Notes under the pieces: model-generated
Seen by the model: the letters and a program-made list of their open reading frames with translations, nothing else
The model's database searches: none
Told to the model about the DNA's origin: nothing
Part shown: in pieces, positions 1-5,410 of the stretch
How the letters are laid out: each line of letters starts with the position of its first letter
How positions within the stretch are numbered: the stretch's first letter is position 1
Made by a program: the position numbers and the translations under genes
Assembly (NCBI GenBank): GCA_030617125.1
Contig: JAUWWA010000162.1
Location: 1-5,410, forward strand
Source of the DNA: Pirellulales bacterium
GTDB lineage: Bacteria; Planctomycetota; Planctomycetia; Pirellulales; Thermoguttaceae
DNA: 5,410 nt
Reading direction: 5' to 3'

Positions 1-155
1 CGCCGCACATCGCTTGGGCGACCAAGGCCGCCCGGATGCGGCTATTAGAGACGGCCACTGAGAACCTGAAGGCCTTTTTCGATGGTCGGCCGCAGAACGT
101 GGTGGGCATTTGCGCGACCATCACCGAGTTGCCCTCGGCTGACTCCGACGAGTAG
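1..155 (+). CDS. D-isomer-specific 2-hydroxyacid dehydrogenase, C-terminal end (5' partial)
   Basis: Only the last 50 codons are present, read in frame from base 3 to the TAG at 153-155. The peptide opens with PHIAWAT, then [17 protein letters not shown] and RPQNVV. This is the usual C-terminal signature of the NAD-dependent D-2-hydroxyacid dehydrogenase family (glycerate, phosphoglycerate and related dehydrogenases): the His of PHIAW is the catalytic acid/base, and the helix ending in F(F/L)xGxPxNVV closes the catalytic domain. These cytosolic enzymes reduce 2-keto acids or oxidise D-2-hydroxyacids. The TPHIAWAT-type wording is most like glycerate/hydroxypyruvate reductases, but the substrate cannot be settled from this fragment. 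After NVV there is a 16-residue tail, [16 protein letters not shown], longer than usual. It is separated from rpmJ by 254 bases and a promoter, so it probably belongs to a different transcription unit. Confidence 0.82.
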   Translation, partial: PHIAWATKAARMRLLETATENLKAFFDGRPQNVVGICATITELPSADSDE

Positions 156-409
156 CCGTACTTCGGAAAGTGTGCGGCCCGGCGCCCGACGATTTCGCGA
201 GCCGTTCCTGCGGAGAATCTAGGAACTCTGCGTATTCTGGGGAGAGTTTGTGGGCCTGCCGGGGAGACAGGAGCCACCGACTGCTGCGGAAATTTTCCCG
301 AATTGGCACGGGATTGCAGAATTCTTGCTCGGGGCCCCTTGTCCAGTTCGCCCCTTTGTGCTTATACTTATTGGTTTGTTGTCTGACAGGAAAGAATCGG
401 CGGCGAATT
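156..409. other. Intergenic region and leader upstream of rpmJ
   Basis: This 254-base stretch holds no convincing gene. A frame open from 170 that runs into rpmJ has no protein-like character before the L36 methionine. The 3' third contains the promoter at 339-368. From the expected transcription start near 375, the leader to the rpmJ ATG is only about 35 bases, too short for the large S4-binding pseudoknot known from gamma-proteobacterial alpha operons. I see no rho-independent terminator for the upstream dehydrogenase: no stable GC stem followed by a T run. The AAATTTTCCCGAATT stretch (290-304) and GAATTC (320-325) are AT-rich patches without a clear role. Confidence 0.5.
339..368 (+). promoter_or_regulatory. 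Putative sigma70-type promoter of the rpmJ-rplQ operon
   Basis: A -10 hexamer TATACT (363-368, 4 of 6 matches to TATAAT including TA at the start and the final T) lies 18 bases after TTGTCC (339-344, 4 of 6 matches to TTGACA). Transcription would begin near 375, about 35 bases before the rpmJ start. It sits in the most AT-rich part of the intergenic region and directly ahead of the first operon gene. It is a pattern match only; no start site has been mapped. Confidence 0.55.
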
Positions 410-523
410 ATGAAAGTCCGTGCCAGCGTGAAACGGATTTGCGAGAACTGTAAGGTCGTCCGCCGCCGAGGCGTGGTGTACGTGGTGTGCACGAATCCGC
501 GCCACAAGCAGCGTCAAGGTTGA
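410..523 (+). CDS. rpmJ: 50S ribosomal protein L36 (bL36)
   Basis: The 37-residue product begins [15 protein letters not shown] and ends NPRHKQRQG, matching bacterial L36 over its full usual length. L36 is the smallest 50S protein; it binds 23S rRNA near the GTPase centre late in assembly. The zinc ribbon ligands are all present: C11, C14, C27 and H32, so this is the zinc-binding (C+) form rather than the zinc-free paralogue. The ATG at 410 is chosen because MKVRxSVK is the invariant family start. A purine patch AGGAAAG (388-394) is 15 bases upstream, farther than ideal for a Shine-Dalgarno site. It is first in the alpha operon, with 24 bases to rpsM, and directly follows the putative promoter. 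Confidence 0.97.
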   Translation: MKVRASVKRICENCKVVRRRGVVYVVCTNPRHKQRQG

Positions 524-532
524 CGGAGTTAT

Positions 533-538
533 GGGGAG
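533..538 (+). promoter_or_regulatory. Shine-Dalgarno site of rpsM
   Basis: GGGGAG lies 9 bases before the rpsM ATG at 548, good spacing for pairing with the 3' end of 16S rRNA. It supports the chosen start. The adjoining GGAAGG at 542-547 is too close to the ATG to act on its own. Confidence 0.6.
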
Positions 539-547
539 AGTGGAAGG

Positions 548-931
548 ATGCCGCGTTTGCTTGGTGTTGACATTCCGAACAATCGCCCAGCCGTCGTGGC
601 GCTGACCTACCTCTACGGGGTCGGGTCGAAGACGGCCCGAGTTCTGTGCCACGATGCCGGGATCGACCCGCAAGTTCGGGGGCGCGATCTTCGCGAGGAC
701 GAATTGGCTCGGCTGGCGGCCATCCTCGACAAGGACTATGTCGTGGAAGGGCAGTTGCGGCGACAACGGAACCAGAATATCATCCGGCTACGCGACATCG
801 GCTGTTACCGGGGGTTGCGGCATCGCCGCGGCTTGCCCGTTCGCGGCCAGCGCACCCGGACCAACGCGCGGACGCGAAAAGGCCCCAAGAAGACCGTTGC
901 CGGGAAGAAGGGCGTGAAGGATCTGCATTAG
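548..931 (+). CDS. rpsM: 30S ribosomal protein S13 (uS13)
   Basis: The 127-residue product starts [20 protein letters not shown], the standard S13 N-terminus, and has [11 protein letters not shown] (20-30), the helical [24 protein letters not shown] block (78-101) and the highly conserved [14 protein letters not shown] (102-115). S13 sits in the head of the 30S subunit, contacts 16S rRNA and the B1 intersubunit bridges, and its basic C-terminal tail reaches the P-site tRNA. Length is normal. It lies second in the operon behind a good Shine-Dalgarno site. What is odd is the end: the last ten codons plus the TAG stop are repeated immediately downstream in another frame (938-978), where they would read [10 protein letters not shown] followed by TAA. 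The annotated protein ends in His (DLH), whereas the copy ends in Arg, which suits a basic S13 tail better. Confidence 0.97.
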   Translation: MPRLLGVDIPNNRPAVVALTYLYGVGSKTARVLCHDAGIDPQVRGRDLREDELARLAAILDKDYVVEGQLRRQRNQNIIRLRDIGCYRGLRHRRGLPVRGQRTRTNARTRKGPKKTVAGKKGVKDLH

Positions 932-978
932 CGGGTTTTGCCGGGAAGAAGGGTGTCAAAGATCTGCGTTAACGGGTA
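897..978 (+). repeat. 41-base imperfect tandem duplication of the rpsM 3' end
   Basis: Unit 1 (897-937) and unit 2 (938-978) are adjacent and identical at 35 of 41 positions by my alignment. Unit 1 contains the S13 C-terminal codons [10 protein letters not shown] and the TAG stop; unit 2 contains the same peptide ending in R and a TAA stop. Because 41 is not a multiple of three, unit 2 is in a different frame from rpsM and untranslated. Of the five differences inside codons, three are synonymous (GGC/GGT, GTG/GTC, AAG/AAA), one exchanges TAG for TAA and one changes His (CAT) to Arg (CGT). Removing one unit would shrink the rpsM-rpsK gap from 67 to 26 bases, similar to the 24 bases between rpmJ and rpsM. 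Confidence 0.93.
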
Positions 979-983
979 TAGAC

Positions 984-988
984 GGGAG
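984..988 (+). promoter_or_regulatory. Shine-Dalgarno site of rpsK
   Basis: GGGAG lies 10 bases before the GTG start at 999 and supports GTG initiation there. The site follows directly after the second unit of the S13 tail duplication. Confidence 0.6.
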
Positions 989-998
989 ACATCTAGCG

Positions 999-1379
999 GT
1001 GGCAAAGACAAAACGGCGCAGAACTCGTCGCAACGTGACGGCGGGGGTCGCTCACATCAAAGCGACATTTAACAACACGATGATCACCATCACCGACACC
1101 AAGGGTGAAACGATCTGCTGGTCGAGTGCCGGCACGAGCGGGTTCAAGGGGAGCCGCAAGAGCACGCCGTTCGCCGGCCAGTTGGCCGCGCAGCAGGTGG
1201 CCGAAAAGGCGGCCAAGTGCGGGATGAAGGAAATCGACGTGAAAGTCAAGGGGCCGGGCAGCGGCCGGGAAAGTGCAATCACGGCGCTGCAAGCCGCCGG
1301 ACTAAAAATCAAATCGATCGAGGACGTCACCCCGCTGCCGCACAACGGGTGCCGGCCGAAGAAACGCCGCCGCGTTTGA
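999..1379 (+). CDS. rpsK: 30S ribosomal protein S11 (uS11)
   Basis: The 126-residue protein has the S11 core: [21 protein letters not shown] (16-36), then [19 protein letters not shown] (43-61), [17 protein letters not shown] (81-97) and the terminal signature [16 protein letters not shown] (111-126). S11 lies on the platform of the 30S subunit and contacts 16S rRNA near the E site and the mRNA Shine-Dalgarno helix. Its length is typical. The GTG start is chosen because [12 protein letters not shown] is the expected basic N-terminus and a GGGAG site lies 10 bases upstream. The gene is third in the alpha operon, followed after 19 bases by rpsD. Confidence 0.97.
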   Translation: MAKTKRRRTRRNVTAGVAHIKATFNNTMITITDTKGETICWSSAGTSGFKGSRKSTPFAGQLAAQQVAEKAAKCGMKEIDVKVKGPGSGRESAITALQAAGLKIKSIEDVTPLPHNGCRPKKRRRV

Positions 1380-1398
1380 TCGGGAGTGGAAAGAAAAC

Positions 1399-2025
1399 AT
1401 GGCTCGTGAGAACGGACCGGTGTGCCGATTGTGTCGCCGCGAGGGCGGTAAGCTGTTCCTGAAGGGCGCCCGGTGCGACACGCCCAAGTGTGCGTTTGAA
1501 CGTCGGGAGACGCCGCCGGGAATGAGCAACTTCCGGCCCGGCAAACAGACCGACTACGCCCGGCACTTGCGCGAAAAACAGAAGGTGAAACGCTACTACG
1601 GCGTGCTGGAACGCCAGTTCCGTAAGTATTTTTCAATGGCCGAGCGGGCCAAGGGCAACACCGGCGAGGTGCTGATGAGCCTCTTGGAACGTCGGCTGGA
1701 CAACATCGTCTGCCGGCTCGGGTTCGGCCAATCCCGCGCTCAGGCACGGCTGATCGTCAGCCACGGACACGTGAGGGTCAACGGGCGGCGGGTTGATGTA
1801 CCCAGCTACCTGACCAGGCCAGGCGACGTGATCGAAGTGATAGATCGGCCGAAAAGCGTCCAGTTGGTCAAGACCAACCTGGAGGACACCCGGCACGAGG
1901 TCCCCGATTTTCTGAGCTTCGTTGACGGGCCGCAACCGGCCGGGCACGTGCTGCGGCTCCCGGAGGCCGTCGACGTTTCGATCCCCGTTCAGACCCAACT
2001 GATCGTGGAGCTTTGTTCCAAGTAG
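1399..2025 (+). CDS. rpsD: 30S ribosomal protein S4 (uS4), zinc-binding form
   Basis: The 208-residue protein starts [16 protein letters not shown]. It has a four-cysteine zinc knuckle (C9, C12, C26, C31), then the S4 body with [22 protein letters not shown] (46-67), and the S4 RNA-binding domain from about 98 to 160 ([34 protein letters not shown]). It ends LIVELCSK, a variant of the common IVEFYSR. S4 is a primary 16S rRNA binder that nucleates 30S body assembly. In other bacteria it also represses its own operon; no matching leader was recognised here. GGAAAG at 1388-1393 precedes the ATG by 5 bases and GGGAG at 1382-1386 by 12. The gene lies between rpsK and rpoA, the classic alpha-operon position. 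Confidence 0.97.
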   Translation: MARENGPVCRLCRREGGKLFLKGARCDTPKCAFERRETPPGMSNFRPGKQTDYARHLREKQKVKRYYGVLERQFRKYFSMAERAKGNTGEVLMSLLERRLDNIVCRLGFGQSRAQARLIVSHGHVRVNGRRVDVPSYLTRPGDVIEVIDRPKSVQLVKTNLEDTRHEVPDFLSFVDGPQPAGHVLRLPEAVDVSIPVQTQLIVELCSK

Positions 2026-2072
2026 TTGCGCAGGCGCCCGGCGAGCTACCCCATTTTGCACGTGATCGGATT

Positions 2073-2077
2073 GGAGG
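2073..2077 (+). promoter_or_regulatory. Shine-Dalgarno site that fixes the rpoA start
   Basis: GGAGG lies exactly 7 bases before the ATG at 2085. It decides that start against a possible in-frame TTG at 2013, which would overlap the end of rpsD and add 24 residues not found in alpha subunits. Confidence 0.75.
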
Positions 2078-2084
2078 CATTCTA

Positions 2085-3080
2085 ATGCGTATTCGATGGC
2101 GCGGGTTCGAGTTGCCCAGCCAGGTTATCCCGGAAAGGTCCACCCTGTCGCCCACGTACGGGAAGTTCGTCGCCGAGCCATTCGAACGCGGCTTCGGCGT
2201 GACGATCGGAAACAGTCTCCGCCGCGTGTTGCTTTCCAGCCTGGAAGGCAGCGCGGTGACGCAGATCAAGCTGCACAGCGCCCAGCACGAATTCAGCACA
2301 TTACCCGGCGTCGTCGAGGACGTTACCGACATCGTGCTTAACATTAAGTCGCTGGTGGTGAAGAACTATAGCGAGCAGACGCGGGTGGTAGCAATCCGAA
2401 AGAGCACGGCCGGCCCGTTAACCGGCGCCGACGTCGGAACAGACGACCAGGTCGAAGTCATCAACAAGGATCACGTCATCGCCACGTTGACCGAGGACGT
2501 GTCTTTCGAACTGGAGATGGTTGTCGAGAACGGTCGCGGCTACGTGCCGGCCACCGAACACACCCCCCAGGCCCAGGAAATCGGTATTATCCCCGTCGAC
2601 GCCGCGTATAGTCCCGTCGTGCGTGTGCGCTACGACGTCGTCGAAACCCGCGTCGGCCAGAAGACCAACTTCGACAAGCTGGTCATGGAAGTCTGGACGA
2701 ACGGCTCGGTCACCCCTGAGATGGCCATGGTCGAAGCGGCCAAAATCCTCCGCAAGCACCTCAACCCCTTCATCCAGTACTCGGAACTGGGGCCCTTCGT
2801 GCACAGCGAAGCACGACCGGTGGGAGGAAACGTAATCGACCAGGCAACCGAGGCCAAGCTCGCCTTGTCGCTGAACGAGTTAGAGCTGTCGGTCCGGGCG
2901 AGCAACTGCCTGGAATCGGAAGACATTATCACCGTGCGAGATCTGGTCTCGCTGAACGAGGACCAGTTGCTCGAAGTGCGGAATTTCGGCGAAACGACAT
3001 TGATCGAGGTGCGCGAGAAGCTGGCCGACATAGGGCTTCGCCTGGGAATGCGAGTGCCGCCGGTCCCCAGCCCGCTCTAG
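2085..3080 (+). CDS. rpoA: DNA-directed RNA polymerase subunit alpha
   Basis: The 331-residue product is of standard length. The N-terminal domain (about 1-235) dimerises and binds beta and beta-prime; its hallmark [20 protein letters not shown] lies at 32-51, and [12 protein letters not shown] with GRGYVPA follow at 127-156. A flexible linker (about 236-255) leads to the C-terminal domain (about 256-322), with [15 protein letters not shown] (267-281) and [19 protein letters not shown] (295-313). R271, N274 and C275 match the UP-element-contacting R265-N268-C269 patch of E. coli alpha, so DNA and activator contact through this domain is expected. The ATG at 2085 is preferred because of the strong GGAGG site and because [11 protein letters not shown] is a typical alpha N-terminus. 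It lies 59 bases after rpsD and 42 before rplQ. Confidence 0.98.
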   Translation: MRIRWRGFELPSQVIPERSTLSPTYGKFVAEPFERGFGVTIGNSLRRVLLSSLEGSAVTQIKLHSAQHEFSTLPGVVEDVTDIVLNIKSLVVKNYSEQTRVVAIRKSTAGPLTGADVGTDDQVEVINKDHVIATLTEDVSFELEMVVENGRGYVPATEHTPQAQEIGIIPVDAAYSPVVRVRYDVVETRVGQKTNFDKLVMEVWTNGSVTPEMAMVEAAKILRKHLNPFIQYSELGPFVHSEARPVGGNVIDQATEAKLALSLNELELSVRASNCLESEDIITVRDLVSLNEDQLLEVRNFGETTLIEVREKLADIGLRLGMRVPPVPSPL

Positions 3081-3122
3081 TCGCCTCGTGGCCGATTTGT
3101 GCCCGAACCATACATTACTACC

Positions 3123-3740
3123 ATGCGACACAGACGACGAGGCCGTAAACTCGGCCGAAACCCGAACCATCAACGCGCCTTGCTGCGAAGCCTCGCCAGC
3201 GCCTTGATCCTTACCGAACGCGACGCCGAATTCGACGCCAACGCGCCGAAGGTCAAGGGGCGTATCGTGACCACGTTGCAGAAAGCAAAGGAGGTCCGGC
3301 CGTTGGTGGAGCGGTGCATCACGATTGCCCGACGCGCCTTGCGCCATCAGGAAGCCGCCGATCAACTCGAACCGAACGTCGAGCGCAGTAGCGACAAGTG
3401 GCGAGATTGGCGCAACAGCGACCAGTGGCACGAATGGAACCGGACCATCGCGCCGGTCGTCGTCGCCCGCCGCCGCGCGGTGCGACTGCTCGGCGACAAA
3501 CAGGCCGTGCGGATTCTTTTCGACGAGATTGCACCGCGTTTCGAGGATCGCCCCGGAGGCTATACCCGCGTGCTCCGCTTGGCGAAACCTCGCTTAGGCG
3601 ATGCCGGCGCCCAGGCGATCCTGGAACTGGTCGGCGCCCACGACCGTGTGCGCCGCGCCGCGCCGAAGCCGGCCTTCGAAGACGAGATCGAGGAAAGCGA
3701 CGTGCAGGACGTCGCGCCGGAAGACGACGAGGACGTATGA
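3123..3740 (+). CDS. rplQ: 50S ribosomal protein L17 (bL17), enlarged with insertions and an acidic tail
   Basis: The protein starts MRHRRRGRKLGRNPNHQRALLRSL and contains the L17 core motifs QKAKEVRPLVE (53-63), ILFDEIAPRF (131-140) and RPGGYTRVLRL (143-153). L17 lies at the 50S peptide exit region. Ordinary bacterial L17 is roughly 115-130 residues; this one has 205. I see three additions: about 12-15 residues near 32-46; about 35-40 residues near 74-112, rich in charged residues and Trp (W93, W96, W102, W105); and a C-terminal tail (185-205) with 12 Asp/Glu in 21 residues. The ATG at 3123 is chosen because MRHR is the conserved start; neither it nor an in-frame GTG at 3099 has a Shine-Dalgarno site. 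The stop overlaps the next start (ATGA). Confidence 0.95.
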   Translation: MRHRRRGRKLGRNPNHQRALLRSLASALILTERDAEFDANAPKVKGRIVTTLQKAKEVRPLVERCITIARRALRHQEAADQLEPNVERSSDKWRDWRNSDQWHEWNRTIAPVVVARRRAVRLLGDKQAVRILFDEIAPRFEDRPGGYTRVLRLAKPRLGDAGAQAILELVGAHDRVRRAAPKPAFEDEIEESDVQDVAPEDDEDV

Positions 3741-4354
3741 CGATAGCCCGGCAGCGGAACTCTCGCGCCGCCGCCGCCCGGCGGCTCGGCTTCGACTTCA
3801 CCGGGCACATGCGCCGGCTGTGCGACGACATCGTCGCGCGGGTCGACTCCTTGCGGCACATCAACATGGCCCGGGTGGCCGTCGGCTACTCTCAAACCCG
3901 CAAAGCCTCCGAGTACGGCATGTACGCCTCGCTCACGCCGATGCGGTTTGCCGGCGGCCGGATGCACACCGTTCGGCGCGGGCAGCAGTGGGGCTTGCAG
4001 CGGCTCCACGGCGCCGACGGCCGCGAGATACTCTACGTCCTCAACTTCTACCTGCCACGGTTCCTGGATCTGAAGTTCCGGGAAAAGCTCGACACGGTCG
4101 TCCATGAGTTGTGGCACATCAGTCCAAAGTTCGACGGCGACACGCGTTGCTTCGTGGGCCGGTGCCACGCCCACGGTTCCTCACAGGTCGACTACGACGC
4201 CCAAGTAGCTGTGCTGGTCGAACGCTACCTGGGTTGCGATCCGGGGGGCTTGACCTACGAGTTCTTGCGTTACAGCTTCCGCGAACTGCTGGCCCGCCAC
4301 GGCCGTGTCTTCGGCCGGAAGTTTCCCGCGCCGAAGCTGCTAAAGGTCGGATGA
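3737..4354 (+). CDS. HExxH zinc metallopeptidase-like protein, translationally coupled to rplQ
   Basis: The 205-residue product has a zinc-protease motif HELWH (H123, E124, H127) after a hydrophobic strand (ILYVLNFYLPRFLDL, 98-112). It is followed by FDGDTR (132-137) and a CHAHG cluster (143-147) that could give a third metal ligand. The N-terminus is basic and Ala-rich, with no signal peptide or membrane segment, so it should be cytosolic. I cannot name the family; the layout recalls small predicted metallopeptidases with HELxHI...G...R...H. The motifs show potential metal binding and hydrolysis; the substrate is unknown. Its ATG overlaps the rplQ TGA by 4 bases, and GAGGA (3729-3733) lies 3 bases upstream, so reinitiation after L17 translation is likely. 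A longer in-frame extension upstream would lie wholly inside rplQ and is not favoured. Confidence 0.85.
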   Translation: MTIARQRNSRAAAARRLGFDFTGHMRRLCDDIVARVDSLRHINMARVAVGYSQTRKASEYGMYASLTPMRFAGGRMHTVRRGQQWGLQRLHGADGREILYVLNFYLPRFLDLKFREKLDTVVHELWHISPKFDGDTRCFVGRCHAHGSSQVDYDAQVAVLVERYLGCDPGGLTYEFLRYSFRELLARHGRVFGRKFPAPKLLKVG

Positions 4355-4367
4355 TCGGCAAGCGGCA

Positions 4368-4396
4368 TTGACACGCGTCTCCGGGGTGGCTACGCT
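4368..4396 (+). promoter_or_regulatory. Putative sigma70-type promoter of the lipoprotein gene
   Basis: A perfect -35 hexamer TTGACA (4368-4373) is followed by a 17-base spacer and TACGCT (4391-4396), which keeps the three most important -10 positions (TA...T). Transcription would start near 4403, leaving a leader of about 44 bases before the ATG at 4447. The location, in the 92-base gap after the metallopeptidase gene, fits independent transcription of the downstream gene. No terminator is evident in the same gap, so read-through from the ribosomal operon is also possible. Confidence 0.55.
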
Positions 4397-4446
4397 GCCG
4401 GCCTCAAATCTGGCGCCTCTTCCCTGTATTCACTTTTCGCGCAGCC

Positions 4447-5322
4447 ATGCCGTCGTTCTCGGGCCCAATTCTTCTTCTGCTGCCGGCTCTCTCCCTGCTG
4501 GTGGGCTGCATAGCCCCCGAAAAGACCAAGGGCAAGTCGCCGCTCGTGCCGGCCCAGATGTCCGCCGATAGCTGCGTGTTGGAGATATTCTTCGTCCGGT
4601 TCCCGTTCGACGATCCGGAAGTCAATTTTGCACTCTGGCAAGAAGTCGACGAGCAGCATTTTCCCGTGGAACTCCGGCAGCGGCTCGTCCGCAACGGATT
4701 TCGCGTCGGGTTGGTCGACGGGCAGATACCCGTCACGCTGTCGAGACTGCTGGAATTGGGCGATAAACCGCCTCCGACCGGCGGCCGCCAAACGGTCGGC
4801 GCGGCCGAACTGGAGGACCAGCCGCGCGTGCTGCGTCGGCGCCTGCACCTGCGCGCCGGCCGGCGGAGCGAGATCGTCGCCTCGGGCATCCACGAGCAGT
4901 TGCCCGTGCTCATCCGCCAGTCGGGTCAGCTCACCGGGGAGACCTACCGCCAGGCTCAGGCCCTGCTGGCGACGAGAGCCTTTCTCGAAGGCGACGGCCG
5001 CGTCCGGCTGGAACTGATACCGGAACTGCACCACGACGCGCCCCGGCAACACTGGGTCGGCAGCCAGGGGATGATGCGGCTCCAGACGAGGCGTCCCCGC
5101 CGCGCGTTCGCCGACATGGGCATCTCGGCCACGCTCTCGCCCGGCTCGATGCTCGTCCTTGGCAGTCTACCCAATCGGCCCGGCAGTCTCGGCCACCACT
5201 TCTTCACCGAAGACCAAGGCCAATTGGAGCAGAAGCTCCTGGTGATCCGGCTCGCCCAGACACAACACGACGAGTTGTTCTCCCCGCCGGAAGTGCTGCC
5301 GCTGGATGAAGATCTGCAATAG
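4447..5322 (+). CDS. Predicted lipoprotein of unknown function, planctomycete-like
   Basis: The 291-residue product begins with a hydrophobic run (8-19, ILLLLPALSLLV) ending in a lipobox LVGC, so signal peptidase II cleavage before C21 and lipid anchoring are predicted. The signal lacks Lys/Arg before the hydrophobic core, which is unusual; no alternative start exists upstream in frame, as a stop at 4369-4371 precedes it. The mature part has an aromatic-acidic block VLEIFFVRFPFDDPEVNFALW (44-64), then RQRLVRNGFRVGLVDGQIP (77-95), and a C-terminal region with LSPGSMLVLGSLPNRPGSLG (230-249) and QKLLVIRLAQTQHDELF (262-278). The last part loosely recalls the end of secretin-like domains, but too weakly to assign. 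I recognise the style from planctomycete hypothetical proteins only. No Shine-Dalgarno site precedes the ATG; a promoter lies at 4368-4396. Confidence 0.82.
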   Translation: MPSFSGPILLLLPALSLLVGCIAPEKTKGKSPLVPAQMSADSCVLEIFFVRFPFDDPEVNFALWQEVDEQHFPVELRQRLVRNGFRVGLVDGQIPVTLSRLLELGDKPPPTGGRQTVGAAELEDQPRVLRRRLHLRAGRRSEIVASGIHEQLPVLIRQSGQLTGETYRQAQALLATRAFLEGDGRVRLELIPELHHDAPRQHWVGSQGMMRLQTRRPRRAFADMGISATLSPGSMLVLGSLPNRPGSLGHHFFTEDQGQLEQKLLVIRLAQTQHDELFSPPEVLPLDEDLQ

Positions 5323-5410
5323 ATCGGATCACTGCGAAACTAACGAGTTTTCAGTCGCCGGAGAAGAGCTACGAAGCGATCTTTCTTGTCGATACGGGCG
5401 CAACCGACTC
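5319..5410 (+). CDS. Retropepsin-like aspartic protease domain, N-terminal fragment (3' partial, start uncertain)
   Basis: The frame reads ITAKLTSFQSPEKSYEAIF then LVDTGATDS up to the window edge. Hydrophobic-hydrophobic-DTGA(S/T) is the active-site motif of retropepsin-like (clan AA) aspartic proteases; the Asp at 5391-5393 would be the catalytic residue. The preceding beta strands (AKLTSF, YEAIFLV) fit the N-terminal part of small single-domain bacterial members. The frame is open only from 5310, after a stop at 5307-5309, and contains no ATG, GTG or TTG before the motif. Candidate starts are the ATA at 5319, which overlaps the lipoprotein stop (ATAG), and the ATC at 5328, which stands where related proteins might have MTAK. 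It could therefore use a rare start codon, be a broken gene, or contain a sequence error. The C-terminal half lies outside the window. Confidence 0.5.
   Translation, partial: MDRITAKLTSFQSPEKSYEAIFLVDTGATD

Noticed and set aside
297..334. Interrupted inverted repeat CCCGAATT / AATTC...CGGG upstream of the promoter
   Set aside because: The stem needs a 6-base bulge and is not followed by a T run, so it is weak as either an operator or a terminator.
170..409. In-frame N-terminal extension of L36 from an ATG at 170
   Set aside because: It would add 80 residues without protein-like character to a 37-residue protein whose start MKVRASVK is invariant, and it runs across the promoter.
646..972. 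Programmed -1 frameshift in rpsM leading into the second tail copy
   Set aside because: No proper slippery heptamer was seen in the zero frame (CGAAAAGGCCCC does not fit), and the shifted frame would replace the conserved S13 basic block.
1052..1747. Long antisense open frame (231 codons) across rpsK and rpsD
   Set aside because: It is a by-product of GC-rich codon use opposite two certain ribosomal genes, and its translation has no recognisable motif.
2013..2084. TTG start for rpoA 24 codons upstream
   Set aside because: It overlaps the end of rpsD, has no Shine-Dalgarno site, and a perfect GGAGG precedes the ATG at 2085.
3099..3122. GTG start for rplQ eight codons upstream
   Set aside because: No ribosome binding site is present and bL17 proteins begin at MRHR; the residues PEPYITT do not belong to the family.
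3560..4174. Long antisense open frame (204 codons) across rplQ and the metallopeptidase gene
   Set aside because: It lies opposite two supported genes, and its Pro/Ala/Arg/Val-rich composition is typical of a shadow frame.
4356..4400. Possible stem CGGCA(A)GCG / CGCTGCCG as a terminator after the metallopeptidase gene
   Set aside because: The loop is about 28 bases, there is no T run after it, and it overlaps the better-supported promoter.

Overview
The window is a compact, GC-rich bacterial segment with every gene on the + strand. Its core is a complete alpha-operon ribosomal cluster: rpmJ (L36), rpsM (S13), rpsK (S11), rpsD (S4), rpoA (RNA polymerase alpha) and rplQ (L17). Three features suggest a planctomycete, probably of Pirellula type: an enlarged L17 with an acidic tail, a following lipoprotein of a type I associate with that phylum, and irregular use of Shine-Dalgarno sites. 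This placement is an inference from style, not from a search.

Layout. Positions 1-155 hold the last 50 codons of a D-isomer-specific 2-hydroxyacid dehydrogenase. A 254-base non-coding stretch follows and carries a credible sigma70-type promoter (339-368) just ahead of rpmJ. The six translation/transcription genes run from 410 to 3740 with gaps of 19 to 67 bases and no recognisable terminator. The largest gap, rpsM to rpsK, is swollen by a 41-base imperfect tandem duplication of the S13 C-terminal codons and stop. The rplQ stop overlaps the start of a 205-residue HExxH metallopeptidase-like protein (ATGA overlap), so that gene looks translationally coupled to L17. A second promoter (TTGACA, 17-base spacer, TACGCT; 4368-4396) precedes a 291-residue predicted lipoprotein of unknown function. 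The window ends inside a reading frame with the retropepsin-type motif VDTGAT. It begins at or near the lipoprotein stop but has no ATG, GTG or TTG start.

How the genes relate. rpmJ to rplQ supply the 30S proteins S13, S11 and S4, the 50S proteins L36 and L17, and the alpha subunit on which RNA polymerase assembles; in bacteria generally such genes are co-transcribed and often autoregulated by S4. No secY, adk, map or infA lies upstream, so the alpha operon appears separated here from the S10/spc block and has its own promoter. Points most worth a second look are the S13 tail duplication, the coupled metallopeptidase, the L17 insertions and acidic tail, and the aspartic-protease-like frame with an unconventional start.
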